Below are positions 47,348 through 56,835 of a DNA stretch of 64,000 nt, in pieces. This stretch comes from Burkholderiaceae bacterium (lineage in GTDB: Bacteria > Pseudomonadota > Gammaproteobacteria > Burkholderiales > Burkholderiaceae). Where the stretch lies: the NCBI GenBank assembly GCA_947472645.1, contig CANJBQ010000007.1, positions 30,561 through 94,560 on the forward strand. The letters run 5' to 3'. The position numbers were made by a program, and so were the translations under genes. Position 1 is the stretch's first letter, and each line of letters starts with the position of its first letter. The notes beneath the pieces are model-generated. The model ran no database searches, was not told the origin of the DNA, and saw nothing but the letters and a program-made list of their open reading frames with translations.

Positions 47348-48466
47348 TTACGCTACGCCAATATGATTGATAAAACCATACTGTGCATGAGCTAATAATG
47401 CAGAATTATTTTGTGTAAATGTTAACATGCGATCAATACAGTGGAAAGCTTTTATTCGAATGGAATCTTCAATATCAATTTCTCCAAATTGATATTCCAA
47501 GCAGTTGGATAAATTAGCAAGTCCATTCATCGCCATCCAGGGGCAGTGAGCACAACTTTTGCAGGTGGCACTTTGACCCGCAGTTGGGGCTTCGATCAGT
47601 TTTTTAGAAGGGGCTAGTTGTCTCATGCGATGCATAATTCCTTGATCTGTTGCAATAATATATTCCTGCGCCTTACCATCAATAACCGCTTTTATCATCG
47701 CTGAGGTAGATCCCACCATGTCGGCCATAGCGATCACCTCCGCTGGTGATTCTGGATGTACCAATACCTGTGCTGAGGGATGCTTTTGACGCAGTTGGTC
47801 AAGTTCAAGAGCTTTAAACTCATCATGAACGATACAAGCGCCATTCCACATCAGCATATCGGCACCAGTTTGATCGTGGATATAACGCCCTAAGTGGCGA
47901 TCTGGAGCCCAAAGGATTTTTTCCCCTTTTTGGTGAAGTTGATGAACAATGGCGAGTGCACATGAGCTAGTGACCATCCAGTCTGCCTGCGCTTTCACTG
48001 CGGCGCTAGTATTGGCATATACCACCACAGTTCTGTTGGGATGATGGTCACAAAAGTGATTGAAATCAAGGATTGGGCAGCCTAGATCGAGCGAACAGTT
48101 AGCATCAAGATCGGGCATCAACACTGTTTTTTGAGGGGAAAGTATTTTAGAAGTTTCTCCCATAAAACGAACTCCAGCGACGACTAGAGTTTGCGCTGGA
48201 TGATCTCGACCAAATCTGGCCATCTCGAGAGAGTCTCCAACAAAGCCTCCTGTATCAAGGGCTAGGTCTTGAATATCCCCATCTACATAATAATGTGCAA
48301 CGATCACTGCGTTATGGAGCTTTAATAAATGTCGAATATGATTCCTTGAGCGCTCTTTCTCTGAGGCGCTTAATAAGATTGGCGTTTTGGCCCAGGCTTT
48401 GGCAATACATGTAGGCCCATCGATACGTGGTAATAAAAATTCGTAACTGTTAGTGAGGTTCTTCAT
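47348..48466 (-). CDS. nadA: Quinolinate synthase
   Basis: This condenses iminoaspartate with dihydroxyacetone phosphate to quinolinate, using one [4Fe-4S] cluster. 372 residues from the ATG at 48466; a GTG at 48478 with GAGAC upstream is an alternative. Cluster cysteines are expected in [20 protein letters not shown], and [15 protein letters not shown]. The [13 protein letters not shown] and GDSLEMAR motifs are typical. It is divergent from panD. Confidence 0.94.
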   Translation of the reverse strand: MKNLTNSYEFLLPRIDGPTCIAKAWAKTPILLSASEKERSRNHIRHLLKLHNAVIVAHYYVDGDIQDLALDTGGFVGDSLEMARFGRDHPAQTLVVAGVRFMGETSKILSPQKTVLMPDLDANCSLDLGCPILDFNHFCDHHPNRTVVVYANTSAAVKAQADWMVTSSCALAIVHQLHQKGEKILWAPDRHLGRYIHDQTGADMLMWNGACIVHDEFKALELDQLRQKHPSAQVLVHPESPAEVIAMADMVGSTSAMIKAVIDGKAQEYIIATDQGIMHRMRQLAPSKKLIEAPTAGQSATCKSCAHCPWMAMNGLANLSNCLEYQFGEIDIEDSIRIKAFHCIDRMLTFTQNNSALLAHAQYGFINHIGVA

Positions 48467-48580
48467 AGAGTTTTTCACAAAAAAGATGTCTCAAATTATC
48501 TTCTATTAAAAATAACCTTTATAGCAATGATGTTTCATTTCTATAAAGGGACTGTTAAAATAAGGGCTGGAGGAACTACC

Positions 48581-48949
48581 ATGCAACGAATGATGTTATT
48601 AGCCAAGTTACACCGTGTTACTGTGACTCAGGCGGATTTAAATTACGAAGGATCTTGTGGTATTGATGAAGATCTTTTAGATGCAGCGCAGATGCGGGAG
48701 TTTGAACAGATTGAGTTGTATAACATCAACAATGGTGAGCGCTTCTCGACTTATATTATTAAGGCCCCACGTGGCTCGGGTGCTATCGCTTTAAATGGTG
48801 CTGCTGCTCGTAAGGCACACCTTGGCGATCCATTAATTATTTGTACCTATGGCGCCATGAGTGACGAAGAATCAGCAACGTTTTTACCTAAGGTCGTATT
48901 GGTAGATGCGAATAACTGTATTAAAGAGATTAAAAAAATTCATCTTTAG
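48581..48949 (+). CDS. panD: Aspartate 1-decarboxylase proenzyme
   Basis: 122 residues from the ATG at 48581, which has GGAGG eight bases upstream; an upstream frame start at 48527 is not supported. It makes beta-alanine for pantothenate. The self-cleavage site is Gly24-Ser25 in NYEGSCGID, which yields the pyruvoyl group. KLHRVTVTQADL and GSGAIALNGAAAR are family landmarks. It diverges from nadA; both enzymes draw on aspartate-derived compounds. Confidence 0.95.
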   Translation: MQRMMLLAKLHRVTVTQADLNYEGSCGIDEDLLDAAQMREFEQIELYNINNGERFSTYIIKAPRGSGAIALNGAAARKAHLGDPLIICTYGAMSDEESATFLPKVVLVDANNCIKEIKKIHL

Positions 48950-48971
48950 AATAATGTTTTTTGTGAGTGCG

Positions 48972-50366
48972 CTAGAACGGTAATTGAGCGTCTGGCTTTG
49001 CCGCAAGGATTGCTTGCTTAAAGGAACGTTGAATTCTTTGAATCGCTGTCTCAGAATCCGCCTCAAAACGCATGACAACGACGGGTGTTGTATTTGAGGG
49101 GCGAGCGAGTCCAAAACCATCGGTGTATTCGACACGTAAGCCATCAATAGTATTAATCGACTGGGCACCATCAAATTGAGCATTTTCTTTCATATGGTCT
49201 AGGATGGTAAATGGCTCACCTTCAATACATGGCAATTGAAGTTCTGGTGTACATATCGCATCAGGAAGTTGGTTGAGTGTTTCATTAGGATCCACTTCCT
49301 TCGATAAGATTTCTAAAAGACGTGCTGCGGTATATAGGCCATCATCAAAACCGTACCATCGGTCCTTGAAGAAAATATGACCACTCATTTCGCCGGCGAG
49401 TGGAGCGCCCGTTTCTTTGAGTTTCGCTTTGACAAGAGAGTGTCCAGTTTTCCACATGAGCGGAACTCCGCCATGATCTTTGATCCAAATACCTAAGTTA
49501 CGAGTACATTTCACATCATAGATAATCTGCTCACCAGGGTTACGTGATAAGACATCTTTTGCATAGAGCATCATTTGACGGTCAGGAAAGATCACGGAAC
49601 CATCTTTGGTCACAACACCTAGACGATCTGCGTCTCCATCAAAAGCAAGGCCTAACTCATTATTTGATTGAGATAGATTGTGGATGAGGTCTTGCAGATT
49701 TTCTACATGCGCTGGATCTGGATGATGATTGGGGAAATGACCATCGACTTCACAGAAAAGTTCTTCCACTTCGCAACCAAGGGCTCTAAATAACTGACCC
49801 GCAAAAGCGCCACCGACACCGTTGCCGCAGTCGACGGCAATTTTCATCGGTCTGGCTAAATGGATATCGCTGGTTATTCGTTGTAAATAGCTAGGAAAAA
49901 TATCGAATACTGAACGTGTAGCAGTTTTTTCGGGTGTGAAATTCTGTGCAACTATCCGCGTATACAAAGCTTTAATTTGCTCCCCATAAATGGCTTTACC
50001 GCCCAGTACCATTTTGAAACCGTTGTAGTCGGGAGGGTTATGGCTTCCTGTAATCATCAGACCTGACTGTGCAAGATGACCATTGATTTGTAGATGAGTT
50101 CCAAAGTACACCATCGGTGTAGCCACGACACCTAAATCAATGACATTCACACCAACACTCAGAAGTCCCTGGGTCAGGGCTTGCATTAATTCTGGCCCAG
50201 ATAGACGACCATCACGACCAACCACGATGACAGATTCTCCTTGTTCCATCATTGTTGAGCCAAAAGATTTTCCAATTAAAAACGCTACATCAGCATTTAG
50301 TGTTTTATCAATAATTCCGCGAATATCGTAAGCTTTAAAAATGGAAGGTGATAAAGGTATGGTCAT
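48972..50366 (-). CDS. manB: Phosphomannomutase/phosphoglucomutase
   Basis: 464 residues from the ATG at 50366. A GTG nine codons upstream lies inside pgi; the ATG makes a 4-base ATGA overlap with the pgi stop. The phosphoserine loop is TGSHNPPDYNGFKM, the metal loop DGDADRLG, and the sugar loop GEMSGHIFF. It belongs to the AlgC/ManB group, which interconverts 1- and 6-phosphates of glucose and mannose. Coupling with pgi joins glycolytic and envelope-sugar metabolism. Confidence 0.92.
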   Translation of the reverse strand: MTIPLSPSIFKAYDIRGIIDKTLNADVAFLIGKSFGSTMMEQGESVIVVGRDGRLSGPELMQALTQGLLSVGVNVIDLGVVATPMVYFGTHLQINGHLAQSGLMITGSHNPPDYNGFKMVLGGKAIYGEQIKALYTRIVAQNFTPEKTATRSVFDIFPSYLQRITSDIHLARPMKIAVDCGNGVGGAFAGQLFRALGCEVEELFCEVDGHFPNHHPDPAHVENLQDLIHNLSQSNNELGLAFDGDADRLGVVTKDGSVIFPDRQMMLYAKDVLSRNPGEQIIYDVKCTRNLGIWIKDHGGVPLMWKTGHSLVKAKLKETGAPLAGEMSGHIFFKDRWYGFDDGLYTAARLLEILSKEVDPNETLNQLPDAICTPELQLPCIEGEPFTILDHMKENAQFDGAQSINTIDGLRVEYTDGFGLARPSNTTPVVVMRFEADSETAIQRIQRSFKQAILAAKPDAQLPF

Positions 50367-51823
50367 GATGATGAAAGATTTGTTGTTAACCACCGAATAC
50401 GATCAGCTGTAATGGGATTGAGGTTAGAGAGATCACTTTGCGGATCGCTTAAAGCAGATTGAATGGGGATGGCTAATTTCTTGCCGAGTTCAACGCCAGG
50501 TTGATCAAAAGAGTTAATACCGTATAACAAACCGAGGCAAAAAGTGCGATGTTCATACAAAGCCATGAGGGCGCCTAAATGAAATGCATCTAAACGAGGG
50601 AGCCAAATGATATTATTCGGGCGCTTACCTGGGTAGTAGTGGTTCAGGTCAGCAGGATTTCCTTGACCCATGGCAAAGGCTTGAGATTGCGCTAAGCAAT
50701 TCGCTAATAATTGTTCATGATGAGCACGGTGATGTTCAATATCACTCATGGGCTCACGAACAGCAATGAAATCAACTGGAATAATTTCTGGGCCTTGATG
50801 AAGCATTTGGAAAAAAGAGTGCTGCGCATTCGTCCCTGGAATACCAAAAATGACTGGAGCACTAAAGGGCACAGGCTGACCATCAAGGCCTGCTGTTTTA
50901 CCATTACTTTCCATTTCTAGTTGTTGTAACCAGTTAGGGAAAAGTTGTAGGGATTGAGCATATGGGATGATGGCTTGTGATTTCACACCGTGATGCTGTT
51001 GGTGGAAGTAGAGCGCCAATGACAATTGAAGTGCTTGATTATTTTTATCTTCACTTTTCAAAAAATGCTGATCCATCGCATGAGCACCTGCTAAAAAATC
51101 TTGGTAGGTTGTAAAGCCCATTTGTAGTGCGATGGGTAGGCCAACTGCTGACCAGACTGAAAAACGTCCTCCTACCCAATCCCAAAAAGGAAAAATATTC
51201 TTATCTTTCACCCCGAATTGTTTTGCTAGTTGGGGGTTAGCAGTAACCGCATAGATCATTTTAGAAATTGCTTCGGTGTTAATGCTCTTTGCCATCAACC
51301 AATTTCTTACTGCGCTAGCATTTTGCAGAGTTTCAATTGTGGCGAATGTCTTTGATACGATGATAAAGCGCGTGCTAAGTGGATTTATTTTTTCAAGGAT
51401 ATTCGCTAAGTCTGCACTATCGACATTCGACAAAAAGTGTACCCGAATCGCCGTCTTCTCTGAGGAGACTGATAAGCGCAAAGCATCACAAACGAGCCTT
51501 GGGCCAAAATCGGAGCCACCGATCCCAATATGAATAATATCCGTCACACCGTCGAGTTGATGACTAGCTTGTTCAATTTGCTGCCATACTTGGGCGATGT
51601 TTGGCATGACGTCAACATCATCCACCATGACAGGGGTTTCTGAAAGATTTCTTAGAGCGGTATGCAGTGCGGGACGTTGTTCGCTGACATTGATTTTTTT
51701 ACCGCTAAAAAGATCATCCTTTTTTTGCGTAAAAGAAACTTGCCCTGCTAGTTCAAACAAGTCTTGCCAGTTAGAGTCTGTAATTTGGGCAAAACGTGTA
51801 TCAATGTGAAGGGGTGAGTCCAT
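50363..51823 (-). CDS. pgi: Glucose-6-phosphate isomerase
   Basis: 486 residues from the ATG at 51823; the frame also opens with a TTG at 51847, and neither has a strong ribosome site. Interconverts glucose- and fructose-6-phosphate. PGI signatures: HIGIGGSDFGPRLVCDAL, IIVSKTFATIETLQNA, FWDWVGGRFSVWSAVGLPIAL, and NSFDQPGVELGKKLA. It is shorter than the E. coli enzyme at the N-terminus. It leads the pgi-manB unit. Confidence 0.93.
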   Translation of the reverse strand: MDSPLHIDTRFAQITDSNWQDLFELAGQVSFTQKKDDLFSGKKINVSEQRPALHTALRNLSETPVMVDDVDVMPNIAQVWQQIEQASHQLDGVTDIIHIGIGGSDFGPRLVCDALRLSVSSEKTAIRVHFLSNVDSADLANILEKINPLSTRFIIVSKTFATIETLQNASAVRNWLMAKSINTEAISKMIYAVTANPQLAKQFGVKDKNIFPFWDWVGGRFSVWSAVGLPIALQMGFTTYQDFLAGAHAMDQHFLKSEDKNNQALQLSLALYFHQQHHGVKSQAIIPYAQSLQLFPNWLQQLEMESNGKTAGLDGQPVPFSAPVIFGIPGTNAQHSFFQMLHQGPEIIPVDFIAVREPMSDIEHHRAHHEQLLANCLAQSQAFAMGQGNPADLNHYYPGKRPNNIIWLPRLDAFHLGALMALYEHRTFCLGLLYGINSFDQPGVELGKKLAIPIQSALSDPQSDLSNLNPITADRIRWLTTNLSSS

Positions 51824-51908
51824 AAATGATGAAGTGCTATCGTTCAAAGTTATATGCCTTGATTTTAACCATCAATCAAGAAACTTCATCAAATTGTTAA
51901 ATACGACA

Positions 51909-52862
51909 CTAATTAACCGTTGCGCCAGTCATTTTGACTGCCTCAGCCCACTTTGATAGGTCTTGTTTCAGAATTTGATTAAACTCTTCGGGGGTATTGC
52001 AAATCACCTCCACACCTAAAGCTTGCATACGACTGATAAATTCTGGATTTTGCGCTAAAACTTTAAGTGCTTTATAGGTTTTATCAATAATCTCAGATGG
52101 AGTTCCTGACGGTGCTGCCAAGCCATTCCAAGTAGAGGTATGAAAACCAGGGTAACCCGACTCAGCAATGGTTGGTACTTGCGGAAAAAGGATACTCCGT
52201 TTCAGTCCTGTTGTTGCAAGCACGCGGACTTTACCGCCTTTGGAGGGTTGGTTAGCCTCTGCCACATTAGCAAAGTACATCGGAACTTGCTCACCCATTA
52301 CATCAGCAATGGCTGGCGCACCACCTTTATAAGGTACATGGACCATTTTTAATTTAGTACGATTATTAAATAATTCTGTCGTGAGGTGGCTCAGAGTCCC
52401 ACTTCCTGCAGATGCATAGGGAATCGTATCTGGACGAGCACCAACATAGTTAACGAACTCTTTTACATTATTGGCTGGAAAATTGTTGGCGACAGCTAGC
52501 GCAAATTCATTGCTCGCGATGATTGAGATTAGGTGAAAGTCTTTGACAGGATCATAGGCTGTTTTTGTCATTGCTGGCAATACGGCCATTTGTGGCAAGA
52601 CGGCTAAAAGAAGTGTGTAGCCATCTGGAGCTGACTTAGCAACAAAGTTTGTCGCAATTGCGCCGTTGGCTCCCGGTTTATTTTCAACCACAAAGGGCTG
52701 GCCAAAAGTTTTAGTCAGTTCGTCTGCAGTGATACGTGCAATGCTATCTGTATTACCACCAGCTGAAAATGGAACAATGATTTTGACAGGTCGATTTGGC
52801 CAAGATTGCCCAAACGATAGTGTTGAAAAGAAAACGATGAAACCAAAGAGTAGTGAGCGCAT
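51909..52862 (-). CDS. TctC/Bug-family periplasmic solute-binding protein (6)
   Basis: 317 residues with a signal ending SFGQS. Signatures: KIIVPFSAGGNTDSIARITA, VVENKPGANGAIATNFVAKS, and PDGYTLLLAVL. It lies 7 bases after the duplicated dimeric-barrel gene in the same direction, and back to back with the DUF1185-amidohydrolase-monooxygenase genes. This suggests it binds their substrate. Confidence 0.9.
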   Translation of the reverse strand: MRSLLFGFIVFFSTLSFGQSWPNRPVKIIVPFSAGGNTDSIARITADELTKTFGQPFVVENKPGANGAIATNFVAKSAPDGYTLLLAVLPQMAVLPAMTKTAYDPVKDFHLISIIASNEFALAVANNFPANNVKEFVNYVGARPDTIPYASAGSGTLSHLTTELFNNRTKLKMVHVPYKGGAPAIADVMGEQVPMYFANVAEANQPSKGGKVRVLATTGLKRSILFPQVPTIAESGYPGFHTSTWNGLAAPSGTPSEIIDKTYKALKVLAQNPEFISRMQALGVEVICNTPEEFNQILKQDLSKWAEAVKMTGATVN

Positions 52863-52869
52863 AAAGTAT

Positions 52870-53541
52870 TTATTCAGAAGTTGAAAATTGACGAGGGCGA
52901 TTATTTTTAAATACGAGGTAATGACCTTTAAACCAAGGTTTAACGGCTAGTCGATCGCGCCAAGGCGTCGTTCGAGCTTTGGCACGTGCAGGAGATTCAA
53001 GGGCTTTATCTGTTTTGAGGTAATGCAACGCCATCCGGTTAAATGTTTGAGGTGCACCATCAATAACTTCAAAGCGGCGTGTTCCAACCCAGTCTGAGCA
53101 TTCGAGTAAGACGGGCACATGATCTTCCGAGTACCAGCCATCAAAATCAGCTTGATCTTCCTGTGGTACTGAAAAAAAGACCGCATAGATATATTGCGCA
53201 TGAGATAGTGGATCTTCAAGACCTGCTTGCCATTGCTCTCCCAGGCAGACTCCAATGTAACGTGTAAAACCAGAGACCGAACCTAACATCTTTTTAGTGA
53301 GTTCACTGGGTTGGTTTTTAACGACATCATATTCTGGAGATTTGAGATTTTCTGCCGAACTCATTTCGTAGACAGCGAGGTAGTTACGGAGATCGTCCTC
53401 TGTTTTATATCGCTGAGCAGAAACAAAGCCAGGCACAGCCATTCGAAGTGGGATGTGCTCCGTATCATACCAATCATTAAATTCTCCCTCGAGTTCAATT
53501 GGCGGGGACATTTCTGAAAAAAGAACAGTTTTACCGAACAA
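52870..53541 (-). CDS. Duplicated dimeric alpha/beta-barrel (EthD/DUF-like) protein
   Basis: 223 residues without a signal. Two internal repeats carry the same motif: FNDWYDTEHIPLRM at about 21-34 and FDGWYSEDHVPVLL at about 133-146. These resemble ferredoxin-like dimeric alpha/beta-barrel proteins in which W..E/D-H-x-P sits at the active face. Such proteins often act as small enzymes or isomerases in aromatic degradation. The start is TTG at 53541 with GGAG seven bases upstream. The specific function is unknown. Confidence 0.72.
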   Translation of the reverse strand: MFGKTVLFSEMSPPIELEGEFNDWYDTEHIPLRMAVPGFVSAQRYKTEDDLRNYLAVYEMSSAENLKSPEYDVVKNQPSELTKKMLGSVSGFTRYIGVCLGEQWQAGLEDPLSHAQYIYAVFFSVPQEDQADFDGWYSEDHVPVLLECSDWVGTRRFEVIDGAPQTFNRMALHYLKTDKALESPARAKARTTPWRDRLAVKPWFKGHYLVFKNNRPRQFSTSE

Positions 53542-53644
53542 TTTAGAGCTCCTTAAAAATTCTGAATAGATGTCTTACAATGAATGAACATTCTATACGT
53601 TATAGAAGCAAGATCAGTATTTTAAAAGTGAGAAAAGAGACTTT

Positions 53645-54217
53645 ATGCAATTAGATATACGTAAGTGGGACTTTCAGGTTGAGGAACATATTGATATCCA
53701 TCAACCTAAACACCCGCTAGTCAAGGCTGCAGTCATTGTGATCTTGAAAAATCCTTATGCTGGAAAGTATCAAGAAGACCTTTCAGCGCTGATCCAAGAA
53801 AGTGCCCAACTTGGTGCGCTGATCGGTAAAAAGCTGGTCTCGTTGATGGGAGACCACCCAATTCAGAGTTATGGTAAGGCTGGCATTGTTGGTGTTGATG
53901 GTGAACAGGAAATTGTCAATGCGCTACTGACTACCACGTTCGCCAATCCCATTCGTGAGGCGATTGGCGGAGGTAAGGCATGGATTTCTTCGTTTACCAA
54001 AATTGGCGGTCCAGGGACCTCGATTGATATTCCATTAGCGCATAAAGATGCACTCTATGTGCGCTCTCACTACGATGGTATGTCTTTGACACTTCACGAT
54101 GGCCCAATGCCGGATGAAGTGGCGATTATTTTTTGTGTAGCAAGTCGTGGCCGAATTAATGCAAGAGTTGGTGGATTAGCGGTGGAGAAGATCCAAGGTC
54201 AAGACGGCTTAATTTAA
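53645..54217 (+). CDS. DUF1185 'amino acid synthesis' family protein
   Basis: 190 residues. The text KAAVIVILKNPYAGKYQEDLSALI, SYGKAGIVGVDGEQE, GGGKAWISSFTKIGGPGTSIDIPLAHK and FCVASRGRINARVGG is characteristic of DUF1185, labelled amino-acid-synthesis family in databases without firm biochemistry. It heads a three-gene unit with an amidohydrolase and a flavin monooxygenase, a neighbourhood that suggests catabolism of a cyclic amide or similar compound. Confidence 0.8.
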   Translation: MQLDIRKWDFQVEEHIDIHQPKHPLVKAAVIVILKNPYAGKYQEDLSALIQESAQLGALIGKKLVSLMGDHPIQSYGKAGIVGVDGEQEIVNALLTTTFANPIREAIGGGKAWISSFTKIGGPGTSIDIPLAHKDALYVRSHYDGMSLTLHDGPMPDEVAIIFCVASRGRINARVGGLAVEKIQGQDGLI

Positions 54218-54233
54218 TAGAAAGATCAAGAAT

Positions 54234-55430
54234 ATGAAAACAGCGATTGTCAATATCAAAAAAATCATCTCTGGCGATTGGCGTGATCCGATTGTTGAGG
54301 GCGACTCGATCTTGATGGCAGATGGCAAGATCGTCGCCGTCGGTAAAGTTGATGCCAAAGACATTGACTCCGCTGATGTTGTTATTGATGCAGATGGTGC
54401 AACAGCGGTTCCGGGTTTGATTGATTCTCAGGTTCACAATACGTTTGGAGATTACACTCCCCGCCAAAAGACGGTTGGCTTTTTAGAAAGTTACGTTCAC
54501 GGTGGAACGACGACTTGTATTAGTGCCTCGGAAGTTCATGTCCCAGGAAGACCTAAAGACCCAGAGGGAGTTAAAGCTTTAGCACTTGCAGCCAAGCGTT
54601 GTTTTGATGACTATCGCCCTGGTGGCATGAAAGTATTTGCAGGTTCCATCATTCTTGAGCCGGGTTTAACGGAAGCTGATTTTCAGGAGATGGCAAAAAA
54701 AGGTATTTGGTTAGCTAAGGCAGGATTTGGCGCAGTGAAGTCGCCGTATGACTATGCACCAATGGTTGCTTGGGCAAAAGCGGCTGGTATGATCACCACT
54801 GTACACACTGGTGGATCTTCAATCCCCGGATCATCCGGTATTTGGGTGGATCACTTACTCAAGATGCAGCCACATGTTTCTTTTCATGTGAATGGTGGAC
54901 CTGTGGCAATGCCAGACGCTGATTTCCCAAGGATTGTGAATGAAAGTCAGATTGCTTTGCAAATTTGTACTGCAGGTAATTTAAGAACTGCATTACTGAT
55001 TGCTAAGCTTGCGATGGAAGCGGATCAATTTGATCGCTTTTTGATCGCAACGGACACTCCAACGGGCAGTGGCATTATGCCTTTAGGTATGTTGTACACG
55101 ATCACCCATCTTTGTAGTTTGATGAATATGTCAGTGGAGTCAGCCATTGCTGCGGCGACGGGCAACAATGCCACTGTCTACGGTATTAATAGTGGATTTT
55201 TAAAACCAGGCAAAGAAGCTGATGTGGTGATTTTAGATGCGTGCGTTGGCGGATCTAAAGATAATGCAACGGATGCAATTCGTAATGGCGATATACCAGC
55301 GGTTGCTGCGGTAGTTACTGCAGGTATTCCTCGTTTTGTGGGTAAGAGTAGAAATACACCAGCTCCAATGAAGAGTGTTCGGGTGATCCAGAATAAAGTT
55401 CCACAAGATTACACGGGAAGTGCGCACTAA
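54234..55430 (+). CDS. Amidohydrolase (enamidase-like)
   Basis: 398 residues of the metal-dependent amidohydrolase superfamily. The N-terminal beta domain precedes a TIM barrel. GLIDSQVHNTFGDY is the first metal motif; the usual HxH has Asn in place of the second His. Later ligands are likely in VHTGGSS, HVNGGP and ATDTPTGSG (the final Asp). The layout resembles enamidase of nicotinate fermentation, which opens a cyclic enamide. Its stop shares a base with the next ATG (TAATG). Confidence 0.8.
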   Translation: MKTAIVNIKKIISGDWRDPIVEGDSILMADGKIVAVGKVDAKDIDSADVVIDADGATAVPGLIDSQVHNTFGDYTPRQKTVGFLESYVHGGTTTCISASEVHVPGRPKDPEGVKALALAAKRCFDDYRPGGMKVFAGSIILEPGLTEADFQEMAKKGIWLAKAGFGAVKSPYDYAPMVAWAKAAGMITTVHTGGSSIPGSSGIWVDHLLKMQPHVSFHVNGGPVAMPDADFPRIVNESQIALQICTAGNLRTALLIAKLAMEADQFDRFLIATDTPTGSGIMPLGMLYTITHLCSLMNMSVESAIAAATGNNATVYGINSGFLKPGKEADVVILDACVGGSKDNATDAIRNGDIPAVAAVVTAGIPRFVGKSRNTPAPMKSVRVIQNKVPQDYTGSAH

Positions 55431-56641
55431 TGAAACAAATGCATGTTGTAGTGGTAGGTGCTGGTCCTGTTGGTGTTGTAGCAGCAATCGCTGCTGCACA
55501 AAAAGGATTTAAGGTGACTTTGTTAGACGCTGCATTAGAGGTTGATCACAACCCGCGTGCTGCTACTACTCATCCGTCAACGCTTGATTTTATTGATCAG
55601 GTCGGACTGATTGATGAGTTTGTTCAACAAGGCTTAGTCGCTAGGTATTTTCAGTTTTGGGACCGAGATACTAAATCCAAGGTGGCTCAGTTTGATCATG
55701 AGTTACTGAAAGATGAAACCAAGTTTCCTTTTGTTGTTCAAACAGAGCAGCATAAATTGGTTTTGATGGGACTCAAACGACTAGATACATTTACAGATGT
55801 TACTTATCAATTTGGCATTACGGTTACTAACCTTTTACAGCATCCTGATCATGTTCTCCTGACCACTCAGAAGGATGGTGAAATAGGGCAAATTAAAGCA
55901 GATTATGTCATTGGTGCAGATGGTGGTAAAAGTACGATTCGCAAACTTCTTGATATTGAGTTTGAGGGCTACACCTGGCCAGAGCGATTTATTGTTTTGA
56001 CGTCGATTCATGATTTTGAGAAATCCATGGGTTGTTGTTACCGTAATTACTTTGCGGGATCGAACGAGTGGGCCAACTTATTTAAAGTAACAGGTGATGA
56101 TTACAAAGGTCGATGGCGTGCGGTTTTTCCGGCAAGGACAGATGAGTCTGACGAAGAGGCGCTTAGTGATGCCTCAGCGCAAAAAAGAATTATTGAACTT
56201 GAAGAAGCCTGTTCATTAGATTCGATTGTGCACCGAAATATTTATAACGTACACCAGCGTGTTGCGCAAAAATTTAGAGTGGGCAGAGTCATGTTGGCAG
56301 GGGATTCTTCGCATCTTAATAATCCCATTGGCGGCTTAGGGCTCAATTGTGGAATCCATGATGCCATGGAACTGGTATCGAGCTTAGATGATATTCAACA
56401 TGGTGCAGATGATTCTCGCCTTGATCTCTATGAAAAGCGTAGAAAGACATTAAATGTGCAATTTATTCAAGAGCAGACCATTGCCAATAAAAAGCGCTTA
56501 GAAGAAAAAGATCCAAACGCTAGAAAAGAGCGTTTAAATGAACTAAGAAAAATTGAATCAGACCATGTCCTACAAAAGCAATTTTTAATGAAATCTTCTT
56601 TATTGTTAAGTGTAATTAATGAAAAAAGCATCACTTTGTAA
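55430..56641 (+). CDS. FAD-dependent monooxygenase (PHBH/PheA fold)
   Basis: 403 residues. GxGxxG in VVVVGAGPVGVVAA at about 7-20, the DG motif in VIGADGGKSTIRKLL, and the GD motif in RVMLAGDSSHLNNPIGGLGLNCGIHDA are those of single-component flavin hydroxylases. It is shorter than phenol hydroxylases and lacks a thioredoxin-like tail. It probably hydroxylates an aromatic or heterocyclic ring, using NAD(P)H. Translationally coupled to the amidohydrolase. Confidence 0.87.
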   Translation: MKQMHVVVVGAGPVGVVAAIAAAQKGFKVTLLDAALEVDHNPRAATTHPSTLDFIDQVGLIDEFVQQGLVARYFQFWDRDTKSKVAQFDHELLKDETKFPFVVQTEQHKLVLMGLKRLDTFTDVTYQFGITVTNLLQHPDHVLLTTQKDGEIGQIKADYVIGADGGKSTIRKLLDIEFEGYTWPERFIVLTSIHDFEKSMGCCYRNYFAGSNEWANLFKVTGDDYKGRWRAVFPARTDESDEEALSDASAQKRIIELEEACSLDSIVHRNIYNVHQRVAQKFRVGRVMLAGDSSHLNNPIGGLGLNCGIHDAMELVSSLDDIQHGADDSRLDLYEKRRKTLNVQFIQEQTIANKKRLEEKDPNARKERLNELRKIESDHVLQKQFLMKSSLLLSVINEKSITL

Positions 56642-56668
56642 TGAAAGTTGATTCAAAAGCAGTGAATA

Positions 56669-56698
56669 TTGGCTTAAGTTTGAATTCAAAGTTATAAT
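56669..56698 (+). promoter_or_regulatory. Putative promoter of tRNA-Ser(TGA)
   Basis: TTGGCT at 56669-56674 and TATAAT at 56693-56698 are spaced 18 bases, ending 47 bases before the tRNA. Confidence 0.5.
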
Positions 56699-56745
56699 CT
56701 ATATTGATCAAATGGAGAAGTAATAACATTTGGGTATCAAAACAA

Positions 56746-56835
56746 GGAAGCTTGGCAGAGCGGTTGAATGCAACAGTCTTGAAAACTGTCGAGGGTTAAC
56801 GCCCTCCGTGAGTTCGAATCTCACAGCTTCCGCCA
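56746..56835 (+). tRNA. tRNA-Ser (anticodon TGA)
   Basis: 90 bases including encoded CCA. Acceptor arms GGAAGCT and AGCTTCC pair. The anticodon arm CAGTC-TTGAAAA-CTG gives anticodon TGA for UCA codons. It has a long variable arm and a GAGTTCGAATCTC T arm. It marks the left border of a gene region of very different character. Confidence 0.97.

Noticed and set aside
51858..51880. CTTGATT...AATCAAG hairpin between pgi and Bug receptor 6
   Set aside because: No T run on either side; could be chance in AT-rich sequence.
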